64,000 nucleotides of DNA from Pseudomonas japonica. Its GTDB lineage: Bacteria; Pseudomonadota; Gammaproteobacteria; Pseudomonadales; Pseudomonadaceae. Location: positions 1 through 64,000 of the forward strand of contig NZ_FZOL01000020.1 in the NCBI RefSeq assembly GCF_900188455.1, given 5' to 3'. The notes under the pieces were generated by a model. That model saw only the letters and a list, made by a program, of their open reading frames with translations, had not been told where the DNA came from and did not search any database. A program made the translations under genes and the position numbers. Numbering within the stretch: the first letter of the stretch is position 1; each line of letters begins with the position of its first letter. Below are positions 20,218 through 28,748 of the stretch, piece by piece.

Positions 20218-21318
20218 TCAGCAGGAGCGCTGCAGCCCCTCCAGACAGGTCGCCAGGTGATAGGGCGTGGTCGATGGCATATCGTCGCGACTCACCACCC
20301 CTTGGCCATCCCGGCACTCATGCCAGCCACCTTCATGCAGAAACTGTCGGCGCAATACCTCTAGCTGGGCAGGTATCTTCGCCGCGCCGTCCGCGCGCAG
20401 GGTCAGCGCCCGCAGGTACTCGGCCTGGGCCCAGATCCGCTGGGTGGCATCGCGCACATTGCCTTGCGGATCGAGCATCGCCAGCACCGCCCCGTCCTTC
20501 ACCCCGCGCTCTTCGGCGAACGCGAACGCCCGTTGCAGCGACGCATGCAGCGCCGTGCCCTTGAGCAGCGGTGAGGTCTCCAGCAGATAGAACCATTCGA
20601 ACTGATGCCCAGGTTCGAACCAGTTATCCACAGCCCCGCGCGGTTTCTCCAGCATCACCCCGTGGTCCGGGTCGATGAAGTGCGCCTGCATGGCGTCGCT
20701 CAAGGCGACCAGCGCGTCCCGCACTGCATCGTCCTCACGCACGGCGAGGGTGGCGAGGAACGCTTCGGCCAGGTGCATCAGCGGGTTCTGCAGGGGGCCG
20801 CTGCCCAGCGCCTGCCAGTCTTCGCCGAGGCTCGCTTCGTACAGGCCGTCCTCCGTGGCGAAACGCTCGGCGACCACGCTGAGGGCGGCATTCAGCGTCG
20901 ATTCCACCAGGCTGTCGCGTGACTTCGCCCAGTAGTGGGCGCAGGCGAAGATGATGAAGGCGTGGGTGTAGAGGTCCTTGCGCCGGTCCAGCGGCTTGCC
21001 CTGGGCGTCGATGCTGTAGAACCAGCCGCCATGCTCGGCATCGTGGAAATGCCGTTGCAGCGAACGGAACAGCGCGGCGGCGCGCTCGCTGGCCCCTGGC
21101 TGCTCGATGCGGCTGCTGAACAGATACAACTGGCGTGCGCAGGCCATGGCCCGGTAGCGCTGCACCGGCAACGGCTGGTGCGTGGTCGCGAGGGCCTCGA
21201 ACGGCAGGGCCATGTCCGGGTTCCAGCCGGGACCTTGCCACAGCGGCACGATGCGCTGGTCGAAATGGCGCTGGAGTTCAGCGAGCAGGGCGGGCTGGGC
21301 TGGGGAAAGTTCGGACAT
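20218..21318 (-). CDS. AGE-family epimerase/isomerase (N-acylglucosamine 2-epimerase-like)
   Basis: A 366-residue (alpha/alpha)6-barrel protein. Family segments include QLYLFSSRIEQPGASERAA, GGWFYSIDAQGKPLDRRKDL, YTHAFIIFACAHYWAKS, GHQFEWFYLLE and RIWAQAEYLRAL, with conserved His and Glu/Arg residues lining the active cleft. Related enzymes isomerise free sugars (mannose, glucose or cellobiose) or N-acylglucosamine; the substrate cannot be fixed from sequence. The start MSELSPAQPALL at 21318 is chosen, since the frame is open far upstream through the next gene without protein character. It lies 68 bases downstream of the DesT-like repressor on the same strand. Confidence 0.85.
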   Translation of the reverse strand: MSELSPAQPALLAELQRHFDQRIVPLWQGPGWNPDMALPFEALATTHQPLPVQRYRAMACARQLYLFSSRIEQPGASERAAALFRSLQRHFHDAEHGGWFYSIDAQGKPLDRRKDLYTHAFIIFACAHYWAKSRDSLVESTLNAALSVVAERFATEDGLYEASLGEDWQALGSGPLQNPLMHLAEAFLATLAVREDDAVRDALVALSDAMQAHFIDPDHGVMLEKPRGAVDNWFEPGHQFEWFYLLETSPLLKGTALHASLQRAFAFAEERGVKDGAVLAMLDPQGNVRDATQRIWAQAEYLRALTLRADGAAKIPAQLEVLRRQFLHEGGWHECRDGQGVVSRDDMPSTTPYHLATCLEGLQRSC

Positions 21319-21386
21319 GGAAAAGGTTCGTCGCCGTCGTTGCGTTGGCGCGCATGGTAGCAGGAAATTTCCCCGTGGCACCGGGA

Positions 21387-22019
21387 TCAGACCGGGTTGC
21401 CGAGCCCCTGCCAGTGCCGTGCGCCGACGAAGATGAAGCGCAGTTGCTGGGTGATCTTGGCCTGGGCGCTCAACTGCCCCGGGGCCAGCTCCGCTGGCGG
21501 GTCGATCAGTTCGGGCAGGGTGGCGAACACGGTCTTCACCACCAGGTCGGCCATCACCGCCAAGGCATCGGCGTCCAGGTGGTGCCAGCGGGTCATGCGC
21601 GCCAGGTCGGCGGCGAGGTCCGAGCTGATGCCTTCGCGCAGGCGGGCGATGGCCTGGCGTACCGGCTGCGAGCCACCGTACTGCTCGCGGGCGAGAAACA
21701 GGAACTGCGCGCGATTGGCCGTGACCACATCGAGAAAGATGCGCACCGAGGCGTCGGTGATGCCGCCCAGTTCGAATTCGTTGTGGCGGACCCTGCGGAT
21801 GGTCTGGCGGAAGGTTTCGTTGACTTCGCGGACCAGGGCCAGGCCCAGTTGGTCCATGTCGTCGAAATGGCGATAGAAGCCGGTGGGCACGATACCCGCG
21901 GTGCGGGCCACTTCTCGCAGGCTGATGCTGCCGAAACCGCGACCGCTTTCCATCAGTTGGCGGGCGGCGTCCAGCAGGGCGTGGCGGGTCTGTTGCTTCT
22001 GTTCGGCGCGCGGCAGCAT
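21387..22019 (-). CDS. TetR-family regulator resembling DesT/FabR
   Basis: A 210-residue repressor. Residues 1-60 form the TetR helix-turn-helix (GSISLREVARTAGIVPTGFYRHF). The rest forms a ligand domain with RRVRHNEFELGGITDASVRIFLDVVTANRAQFLFLAREQYGG. The whole closely resembles my recollection of P. aeruginosa DesT, which senses acyl-CoA saturation and represses an acyl-CoA desaturase operon. No desaturase or electron-transfer gene is adjacent here, so it would act in trans or on different targets. It lies just upstream of the epimerase gene on the same strand. Confidence 0.82.
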   Translation of the reverse strand: MLPRAEQKQQTRHALLDAARQLMESGRGFGSISLREVARTAGIVPTGFYRHFDDMDQLGLALVREVNETFRQTIRRVRHNEFELGGITDASVRIFLDVVTANRAQFLFLAREQYGGSQPVRQAIARLREGISSDLAADLARMTRWHHLDADALAVMADLVVKTVFATLPELIDPPAELAPGQLSAQAKITQQLRFIFVGARHWQGLGNPV

Positions 22020-22150
22020 GGCGGTACGGTTCGTGTGAAACAGGCCTGCACTCTAATGGGCGGGGCCGGAAAAACAAAGCCCGGTCAGTTGACCGGGCCT
22101 CGGAGGGGAAGTGCTTGCGCGCGGGTAGCTGTTGTTTTGGCGCATAGGCA

Positions 22151-22654
22151 TCAGCTCACCCGTTGTGCTTGTTCGATGGCGCGGTCGGAACCACCTTCGG
22201 CGACACGGTTGGCGCGGTCGATCAGACGGTCGGAACCACCTTCGGCAACACGGTTGGCACGTTCGATGGCACGGTCGGAACCACCTTCGGCAACGCGGTT
22301 GGCGCGGTCGATCAGACGGTCGGAACCACCTTCGGCAACGCGGTTGGCACGTTCGATGGCGCGGTCGGAACCACCTTCGGCAACACGGTTGGCACGTTCG
22401 ATGGCACGGTCGGAGCCACCTTCGGCAACGCGGTTGGCACGTTCGATGGCGCGGTCAGAACCGCCTTCGGCAACGCGGTTGGCGCGTTCGATGACGCGGT
22501 CCGAACCACCTTCAGCCAGGGTATTGAGTGGCTGGGAAACCGTGGCGGCGCTGGAGCGGGCTTCGGCGGACAGGTGTTGATCGGCGGCCGGTACGGCGAA
22601 GGCGTTGGCGGCCAGGATGGACAGGGTCAGGCTGAGCAGCAGTTGGCGTTTCAT
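22151..22654 (-). CDS. Secreted protein of eight 15-residue tandem repeats
   Basis: A 167-residue protein with a clear signal peptide (residues 1-20, cleavage after AFA), a short linker, and eight copies of VAEGGSDRAIERANR from residue 46 to 165, ending VS. Two copies read RLIDRAN instead of RAIERAN; the first begins LAEGG and the last ends EQAQR. Each copy has alternating charge and could form a helical or solenoid rod. I recall similar Pseudomonas proteins carrying the vague label phage infection protein, which I cannot support from sequence. GGAGAA lies just before the ATG. Function unknown. Confidence 0.75.
   Translation of the reverse strand: MKRQLLLSLTLSILAANAFAVPAADQHLSAEARSSAATVSQPLNTLAEGGSDRVIERANRVAEGGSDRAIERANRVAEGGSDRAIERANRVAEGGSDRAIERANRVAEGGSDRLIDRANRVAEGGSDRAIERANRVAEGGSDRLIDRANRVAEGGSDRAIEQAQRVS
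22160..22519 (-). repeat. Eight tandem 45-bp repeats inside the secreted repeat protein gene
   Basis: Eight in-frame 45-base units, nearly identical at DNA level. Differences are mainly single synonymous bases and the AIE/LID swap. The high DNA identity suggests recent expansion or continuing slippage and recombination, so copy number may vary between strains. Confidence 0.92.
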
Positions 22655-22996
22655 GGTCCGTTTCTCCTTGGGGAGGCTGGGAAAGTGGGTACGAGGGCAA
22701 TGCTACTCTTGGAAATTGGATAGAAAAGTTCATAAAGATAATGGTAACAATCAACGGGATTGATATATTCCGCCGGCCGCTCTAGACCGGGCCTTTCCCG
22801 AGTACGGAAGTCGGAATTGCAGCGCTGTTCGAGTGAAATGATCACGCCGCGTTGATGGAAAAAACTGGCGGACACGGCAGGAAAAATCCTCACGACCAGG
22901 TGGATCGGGTAAAACCCCTCGGCATTTCGCCAGTCCCAAGTACAAGTGCGTGGCTCACGCACACTGCCTGCCTTGCTGTCACTGGAGAATCGTGCA
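22655..22996. other. Divergent promoter region, repeat protein / asmA
   Basis: This 342-base gap separates two divergent genes. The stretch 22700-22770 is AT-rich (for example AAAGTTCATAAAGATAATGG) and probably holds the promoter of the repeat-protein gene. No convincing gene, terminator or named operator was seen. Confidence 0.5.
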
Positions 22997-25066
22997 ATGA
23001 CGCGCCCCGCCAAAATCATCACCGGGACCCTGGCCAGCCTTGCGCTGGTCCTGGCGTTGCTGGTGATCTTCATCGCCACCTTCGACTGGAACCGGGCCCG
23101 ACCTTTCCTCAACGACAAGGTGTCGCAAGCCCTGCAGCGTCCCTTCTCGATCAACGGCGATCTTGCCGTGCACTGGCGTCGCGAGCCCGAGGATGGGGGC
23201 TGGCGGGCCTGGGTGCCGTGGCCGCATTTCACCGCCGAGGACCTGACCCTGGGCAACCCCGAGTGGTTGAAGGAGCCGCGGATGGTCGCTCTGCGGCAGG
23301 TGGATTTCCGCCTGTCGCCGCTGCCGCTGCTGGCCCGGCGCATCGTCATTCCGCGTATCGACCTCAAGCAGCCCAGCGCCAGCCTCAAGCGCCTGGCCGA
23401 TGGCCGGGCCAACTGGACCTTCGACTTCGGCCCCGCGGACGAGCAGGCCGAGCCGTCGCAGTGGGTGCTGGATATCGGTGCCATCGGCTTCGACCAGGGC
23501 CAGATCGCGTTCGATGACGCGACGCTGAAGACCAGCGTCCAGGTCCGCATCGACTCGCTCGGCAAGCCGATACCGTTCAGCGATATCGTCGGCAAGTCCA
23601 CCGCCGAGCGGGTCCGCAAGGAAAATGCCGCGCCGCAGGACTACGCCTTTGCGCTCAAGGTCACCGGCAGTTACAAGGGCGAAGCCCTCAGCGGCGAGGG
23701 CAGGATCGGCGGTCTGCTGGCGCTGCAGGACGCCAGCCAGCCGTTCCCGGTGCAGGCGGACATGCGTATCGCCAAGACCCGCGCGATCATCGCCGGCACC
23801 CTGACCGACCCACGCAACCTTGGCGCCCTGGATCTGCGCCTGAAACTGTCCGGCGCCAGCCTCGGCAACCTGTACCCCTTGACCGGTGTGACCCTGCCGG
23901 ACACCCCGCCCTACCAGACCGACGGCCATCTCTTCGCCAGGCTGCACGAGCCGGGTGGTGCGCTGTTTCGCTACGAGGGCTTCAACGGCAGGATCGGCGA
24001 CAGCGACATCCATGGCGACCTGTCCTTCGTCGCCAGCCAGCCGCGGCCGAAGCTGAGCGGCAAGCTGGTGTCCAACCAATTGCTGTTCAAGGACCTCGCG
24101 CCGTTGATCGGTGCCGATTCCAATGCCCAGCAGAAGGCCCGTGGCGGCGCGGCCAGGCAGCCGGGGGACAAGGTCCTGCCGGTGGAAGAATTCCGTACCG
24201 AACGCTGGCGGGCGATGGACGCCGACGTCACCTTCGCCGGCAAGCGCATCGTGCAGAGCGCAGAGCTGCCGTTCACCGATCTCGCCAGCCATGTCCTGCT
24301 CGAAGACGGCCTGCTGCGTCTTGAGCCGCTGTCCTTCGGTGTCGCCGGAGGCAAGCTGGACATGCAGGTGCGTCTCGATGGCCGCAGTGCGCCGATGCAG
24401 GGCCGGGTGCGCCTGAGCGCGCGCAATCTGAAGCTCAAGCAACTGTTCCCCACCTTCGAACCGATGAAGACCAGCTTCGGTGCCCTCAATGGCGATGCCG
24501 ACCTCAGCGGGCGCGGCAACTCGGTGGCGGCGCTGCTGGGGACGTCCAATGGCGAACTCAAGCTGCTGATCAACGATGGCGCGGTGAGTCGCGGCCTCAT
24601 GGAGATCGCCGGCCTGAACGTGGGCAACTACGTGGTCGGCAAGCTGTTCGGCGACAACGAAGTGAAGATCAACTGCGCGGCCACCGATGTCGGGATCAAG
24701 GACGGCCTGGCGACGCCCCGGCTGTTCGTGTTCGATACCGAGAATGCAGTGATCAATGTGACCGGCACGGCGAACTTCGCGACCGAGCAGCTGGACCTGA
24801 AGATCAATCCCGAATCGAAGGGCCTGCGCCTGTTCTCGCTGCGTTCGCCGCTGTATGTGCGCGGGTCGTTCGCCAAGCCGTCGGCGGGTGTGCAGGCGGT
24901 GCCGCTGGCGTTGCGCGGGGCGGGGATGGTGGCGCTCGGGGTAGTGGCGGGGCCTGCGGTGGGGTTGCTGGCGCTGATCGCACCGAGCAGCGGGGATGAG
25001 CCGAATCGCTGTACGCCGTTGCTGGAGCAGATGCGGGCCGGCAAGGCGCCGAAGACCGTGAAATGA
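22997..25066 (+). CDS. AsmA family protein
   Basis: A 689-residue protein with one N-terminal membrane anchor (residues about 8-29, GTLASLALVLALLVIFIATF) and a large periplasmic part. The AsmA N-terminal domain shows NDKVSQALQRPFSINGDLAV, and the C-terminal AsmA-2 region contains GDADLSGRGNSVAALLGTSN and INDGAVSRGLMEIAGLNVG. AsmA-like proteins are now viewed as bridge-like carriers of phospholipids to the outer membrane; that role is taken from the family. ATG 22997 with GGAG upstream is preferred over an upstream in-frame start at 22946. The C-terminus ends in a polar, lysine-rich tail. Confidence 0.9.
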   Translation: MTRPAKIITGTLASLALVLALLVIFIATFDWNRARPFLNDKVSQALQRPFSINGDLAVHWRREPEDGGWRAWVPWPHFTAEDLTLGNPEWLKEPRMVALRQVDFRLSPLPLLARRIVIPRIDLKQPSASLKRLADGRANWTFDFGPADEQAEPSQWVLDIGAIGFDQGQIAFDDATLKTSVQVRIDSLGKPIPFSDIVGKSTAERVRKENAAPQDYAFALKVTGSYKGEALSGEGRIGGLLALQDASQPFPVQADMRIAKTRAIIAGTLTDPRNLGALDLRLKLSGASLGNLYPLTGVTLPDTPPYQTDGHLFARLHEPGGALFRYEGFNGRIGDSDIHGDLSFVASQPRPKLSGKLVSNQLLFKDLAPLIGADSNAQQKARGGAARQPGDKVLPVEEFRTERWRAMDADVTFAGKRIVQSAELPFTDLASHVLLEDGLLRLEPLSFGVAGGKLDMQVRLDGRSAPMQGRVRLSARNLKLKQLFPTFEPMKTSFGALNGDADLSGRGNSVAALLGTSNGELKLLINDGAVSRGLMEIAGLNVGNYVVGKLFGDNEVKINCAATDVGIKDGLATPRLFVFDTENAVINVTGTANFATEQLDLKINPESKGLRLFSLRSPLYVRGSFAKPSAGVQAVPLALRGAGMVALGVVAGPAVGLLALIAPSSGDEPNRCTPLLEQMRAGKAPKTVK

Positions 25067-25088
25067 AAGGGGCTTACCAAAATCCCCC

Positions 25089-25207
25089 GTAGGAGCGCGG
25101 CTTGCCCGCGAAAGGACCGCGCCAGCGGTCCCGGACATCGGTGAAGCCGGGACCGCTGGCGCGGTCCTTTCGCGGTGGTTCGGCACTCCGACGAGCCGCG
25201 CTCCTAC
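25089..25207. repeat. REP pair (REPIN), variant right arm
   Basis: The left arm GTAGGAGCGCGGCTTGCCCG faces a right arm that ends GCCGCGCTCCTAC. The right copy carries an unrelated stretch (GGTGGTTCGGCACTCCGACG) where the other REPINs read GGGCAAGCC. The inner GGACCGC palindromes are intact. Confidence 0.85.
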
Positions 25208-25221
25208 AGGGTCGAGGGGCG

Positions 25222-25752
25222 TTACAGGCCTTTCAACAGATCCGCCATATCATCCGCATGCTCTTCTTCCTGAGCCAGGATGTCCTCGAAGATGCGCCGC
25301 GTGGTCGGATCACTGTCGCCGATGAAGCGCACGATCTCGCGGTAGCTGTCGATGGCAATGCGTTCCGCCACCAGATCCTCCAGCACCATCTCCTTCAGGC
25401 TCTTCCCGGCCACGTACTGGGCATGGGAGTTCTTGCTCAGGTTGTCCGGGTTCAGGTCCGGCTCGCCCCCCAGTTGCACGATGCGTTCGGCCAGCTTGTC
25501 GGCGTGCTCCTGTTCCTGGTTGGCGTGTTCGAGGAACTCGGCCGCGGCGACGCTGGCCTTGATCCCGCTGGCCATGTAGTAGTGGCGCTTGTACCGCAGG
25601 GTGCAGACCCATTCGGTGGCCAGCGACTCGTTGAGCAGGCGCAGGATGGTCTGCCGGTCGGCGTTGTAGCCCTCGGTCACCGCGCCTTGCTCCACATGCT
25701 GGCGCGCGCGCTGGCGCAGGGTATTCACATCGGTCAACGTAACGTTGCTCAT
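25222..25752 (-). CDS. Ferritin-like (bacterioferritin/Dps-related) protein
   Basis: A 176-residue four-helix-bundle protein. Di-iron type ligands can be read as Glu in NESLATEWVCTLRY, ExxH in EHANQEQEHADKL, Glu in EDLVAERIAID and ExxH in LAQEEEHADDM. This matches the bacterioferritin-like group found beside osmE in Pseudomonas. It likely stores or oxidises iron, or protects DNA, in the cytoplasm. It is probably monocistronic; osmE lies upstream on the same strand after a 91-base gap. The exact subfamily is uncertain. Confidence 0.85.
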   Translation of the reverse strand: MSNVTLTDVNTLRQRARQHVEQGAVTEGYNADRQTILRLLNESLATEWVCTLRYKRHYYMASGIKASVAAAEFLEHANQEQEHADKLAERIVQLGGEPDLNPDNLSKNSHAQYVAGKSLKEMVLEDLVAERIAIDSYREIVRFIGDSDPTTRRIFEDILAQEEEHADDMADLLKGL

Positions 25753-25843
25753 GACGGTCTCCAGGCTGAAAGACGGGGGCGCCGCGCACTGCCGGCGCGG
25801 GCGCTACATCAGGTACGAGTCGCCAGGCGGCGGGAAAGTTTTA

Positions 25844-26182
25844 TCAACCCGACACTGCCTGTTGGTCTTTCTGCCGTTGCTCGCAGGTCTTGAAACCCTT
25901 GGCGTCGACATGCCCGGTGGCATCGAAGCGCACGTAGTAAGGCTGTTGATGACCTTCCTGGTTGAGGATGTAGTTGTTGCAGGTCCCGCCGTGGGGCAGG
26001 TCGATCACCGTCGACGGGCTGCCGCCGATGGCGATGACTTTCTGCATGGTCATGCCGTTTTCCACCTGCTTGACCAGCGGCTGGTCGCGGTAGGTGACGT
26101 AGTCCACCGGATTTTCCGGACGGCTGCCGCAACCGATCAGGGTGGCACCGGCCAGAACGGCGATCAGGGCATGCTTGTACAT
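25844..26182 (-). CDS. osmE: Osmotically inducible lipoprotein OsmE
   Basis: A 112-residue lipoprotein. The signal peptide ends in the lipobox LIGC (cysteine at residue 18), and the mature domain is a SmpA/OmlA-type fold with KQVENGMTMQKVIAIGGSPS and GTCNNYILNQ. OsmE is induced by osmotic stress and stationary phase in E. coli; here the role is inferred from family. GGGAG lies eight bases before ATG 26182; the open frame upstream of it is not protein-like. It is divergent from the lipase gene. Confidence 0.9.
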   Translation of the reverse strand: MYKHALIAVLAGATLIGCGSRPENPVDYVTYRDQPLVKQVENGMTMQKVIAIGGSPSTVIDLPHGGTCNNYILNQEGHQQPYYVRFDATGHVDAKGFKTCEQRQKDQQAVSG

Positions 26183-26314
26183 GGTCGTACTCCCTCGCAA
26201 TGGGCCTTCGTGGCCCGATACGGCTTTGGAACCGCGCGGGACGGCGGGAGTTCGATTGCGATTGCCATCGTTTCGCTTGTAGGGTGATGGCCTGTCCATG
26301 GACCGGGGGTTGTC

Positions 26315-27205
26315 ATGTCGCAAGCGCTTGCCACTCGTTACCCGCTGGTGTTGGTGCCGGGCATGCTCGGTTTCGTCCGGCTGCTGCTCTATCCCTACTG
26401 GTTCGGTATCTTCGCGGCGTTGCGCCGGGGCGGTGCGCAGGTGTTTCCGGTGCAGGTGTCGCCGCTGCACAGCTGCGAGGTACGTGGTGAGCAGTTGCTG
26501 CGCATCGTCGAGGAGCTGCGGCAGCGCACCGGCGCCGACAAGGTCAACCTGCTCGGTCATAGCCAGGGCGCGCTGACGGCCCGCTATGTGGCGGCGAAGC
26601 GCCCGGAGTGGGTGGCCTCGGTCACCTCCATCGCCGGGCCCAACCACGGCTCGGAACTGGCCGATTATTTCGCCCGGGAATATCCCGGCGACTCGCCGCG
26701 AGGGCGTTTGCTCAAGGCCCTGCTGCACGGCCTGGCGATATTGATGGGCTGGCTGGAGACCGGCTGGAAAGGCCCGGCGCTGCCCATCGACGTGCATGCC
26801 TCGCACCTGTCCCTGACCCGCGATGGCGTGGCCGCTTTCAACCAGCGCTATCCGCAGGGCCTGCCCGAGACCTGGGGCGGTGAAGGGCCCGCCGAGGTCA
26901 ATGGCGTGCGCTACTACTCCTGGTCCGGCGTGCTCACGCCCGGCATCACCGACCGCGGGCGCAACCGCCTGGACGGCAGCAACCGTTTCTGTCGCCTGTT
27001 CGCCCGGACCTTCGTGATCGAGAAGGGCCAGTGCGACGGTATGGTCGGGCGCTACAGCTCGCACCTGGGCCAGGTGATCGGCGACGACTTTCCCCTCGAT
27101 CACCTGGATATCGTCAACCAGTCCCTCGGCGCGGTGGGCAAGGGTGCGCAACCGGTGAAACTGTTCACCGAGCATGCGGCCCGACTCAAGGCCGCCGGCT
27201 GCTAG
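26315..27205 (+). CDS. Family I-type triacylglycerol lipase without signal peptide
   Basis: A 296-residue alpha/beta hydrolase. The oxyanion strand YPLVLVPGMLGF lies at residues 9-20, the nucleophile elbow GHSQG near residue 89, and SIAGPNHGSELAD and DGMVGRYSSHLGQV, with candidate Asp and His, follow. This pattern is that of Pseudomonas family I lipases. Those are normally exported with a cleavable signal and folded by a Lif chaperone. Here the protein begins directly at MSQALATRYPLV with no hydrophobic leader and no lif gene next door, so it is probably intracellular. Substrate inferred. Confidence 0.88.
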   Translation: MSQALATRYPLVLVPGMLGFVRLLLYPYWFGIFAALRRGGAQVFPVQVSPLHSCEVRGEQLLRIVEELRQRTGADKVNLLGHSQGALTARYVAAKRPEWVASVTSIAGPNHGSELADYFAREYPGDSPRGRLLKALLHGLAILMGWLETGWKGPALPIDVHASHLSLTRDGVAAFNQRYPQGLPETWGGEGPAEVNGVRYYSWSGVLTPGITDRGRNRLDGSNRFCRLFARTFVIEKGQCDGMVGRYSSHLGQVIGDDFPLDHLDIVNQSLGAVGKGAQPVKLFTEHAARLKAAGC

Positions 27206-27282
27206 CGTCCGGCAGGATGTAAAAATTCTTGTCTAAACTCCGGTGACCGCTGCTCCCTCACGCAGCGCTCAGGAGAACTGCC

Positions 27283-27567
27283 ATGAAGATGCTGCACGTG
27301 CCGTTGCTGTTGCTGGGAATGCTGATGGCGTCGCAGGGCTTTGCCGCCACCGCCCAGCAGGAAAAGATGAAGACCTGCAACGCCGACGCCACCGCCAAGG
27401 CGCTCAAGGGCGACGAGCGCAAGGCATTCATGAGCGATTGCCTGAAAGCCAAGCCGGCCGCGACCCAGCAGGACAAGATGAAGACCTGCAACGCCGACGC
27501 CACTGCCAAGGCGCTCAAGGGCGATGAACGCAAGACCTTCATGAGCGACTGCCTGAAGAAAAAATGA
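27283..27567 (+). CDS. PsiF repeat protein
   Basis: A 94-residue small periplasmic protein: signal peptide 1-21 (cleavage near GFA), then two PsiF repeats, each MKTCNADATAKALKGDERK followed by FMSDCLK. Each repeat carries two cysteines likely to pair. PsiF was named for phosphate starvation induction in E. coli; no clear Pho box was seen upstream. AGGAG precedes the ATG. The two repeats are almost identical at DNA level, indicating a recent internal duplication. Confidence 0.9.
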   Translation: MKMLHVPLLLLGMLMASQGFAATAQQEKMKTCNADATAKALKGDERKAFMSDCLKAKPAATQQDKMKTCNADATAKALKGDERKTFMSDCLKKK

Positions 27568-27692
27568 CCGCCGCCGAACGCGGGTCATTGCCCTGGAGCA
27601 ATGGCTCGTCGTCCGGTATCGCCCGCCCCTATGCCTGTCCGTCGAAGGCTGGCAGACTGCCGCCTTTGTCGTCTTTGGCTGTCTGAGGTTGT

Positions 27693-28700
27693 ATGACTTT
27701 TACCCAGCGTCAGATCGTGCTGGCCAGTTGGATCATCATATTCGCCGGCTTGTTGCTGGTATTGCCGCTCAAATTGCTGCCGAGCCTGCTGGCCGGGTTG
27801 CTGGTGTTCGAGCTGGTGAACATGCTCACGCCGAAACTCCAGCACGTGATCGCCGGGCCGCGTGCGCGCTGGCTGGCGGTGGCGCTGCTGGGCACCCTGG
27901 TGGTCAGTACGCTGACCCTGGTCTTCGCCGGGGCGATCAGCTTCCTCCTGCACGAAGCGGAAAATCCCGGCGCATCGCTGGACCGCTTCATGCTGCTGGT
28001 GGACCAGGCCCGCGGCCAGTTGCCGCCGTTCGTCGATGCCTACCTGCCGGCCAGCGCCGCCGAGTTCAAGGTGGCCATCGGTGACTGGCTGAAGACTCAC
28101 CTGGGCGAGCTGCAGCTGGTGGGCAAGGGTGCGGCGCACATGTTCGTCACCCTGCTGATCGGCATGATTCTCGGGGCCATCGTCGCCCTGCAGCGCATCC
28201 CTGACATCTCCCGGCGCAAGCCGCTGGCGGCGGCGCTGTTCGAGCGTCTGTCGCTGCTGGTCCAGGCGTTTCGCAACATCGTTTTCGCGCAGATCAAGAT
28301 TTCCCTGCTCAACACCGTGTTCACCGGGGTGTTCCTCGCCGTGGTGCTGCCGATGTTCGGCGTGCACCTGCCGCTGACCAAGACCCTGATCGTGCTGACC
28401 TTCCTGCTCGGGCTGCTGCCGGTGATCGGCAACCTGATGTCCAACACCCTGATCACCATCGTCGGCCTGTCGCTGTCGATCTGGGTCGCGGCGGCGGCGC
28501 TGGGCTACCTGATCGTCATCCACAAGGTCGAGTACTTCCTCAATGCGCGGATCGTCGGCGGGCAGATCAGTGCCAAGGCGTGGGAGCTGCTGCTGGCGAT
28601 GCTGGTGTTCGAAGCCGCGTTCGGCCTGCCGGGGGTGGTGGCGGGGCCGATCTATTACGCGTACCTGAAGAGTGAGTTGAAGCGGGCGGAGCTGGTGTGA
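27693..28700 (+). CDS. AI-2E family transporter (PerM/YdiK-like)
   Basis: A 335-residue membrane protein with about seven to eight segments. An N-terminal pair covers residues 8-45, the next segment is near 65-85, and a C-terminal group spans 140-320 including LLGLLPVIGNLMSNTLITIV, AALGYLIVIHKVEYFLNARI and FEAAFGLPGVVAGPIYYAYL. These are the UPF0118 / AI-2E exporter family hallmarks. Substrates vary (autoinducer-2 export, Na+/H+ exchange in some members), so none is assigned. It ends just before a MITE-like element. Confidence 0.87.
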   Translation: MTFTQRQIVLASWIIIFAGLLLVLPLKLLPSLLAGLLVFELVNMLTPKLQHVIAGPRARWLAVALLGTLVVSTLTLVFAGAISFLLHEAENPGASLDRFMLLVDQARGQLPPFVDAYLPASAAEFKVAIGDWLKTHLGELQLVGKGAAHMFVTLLIGMILGAIVALQRIPDISRRKPLAAALFERLSLLVQAFRNIVFAQIKISLLNTVFTGVFLAVVLPMFGVHLPLTKTLIVLTFLLGLLPVIGNLMSNTLITIVGLSLSIWVAAAALGYLIVIHKVEYFLNARIVGGQISAKAWELLLAMLVFEAAFGLPGVVAGPIYYAYLKSELKRAELV

Positions 28701-28748
28701 GTTCGGTGCGGCCTGGGCCGGCTTCATCGCTGGCTTGCCAGCGATTAG

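Noticed and set aside
22160..22519. A CRISPR array, because of regularly spaced repeats
   Set aside because: The units are contiguous 45-bp in-frame coding repeats without unique spacers, inside a gene with a signal peptide and ribosome site.
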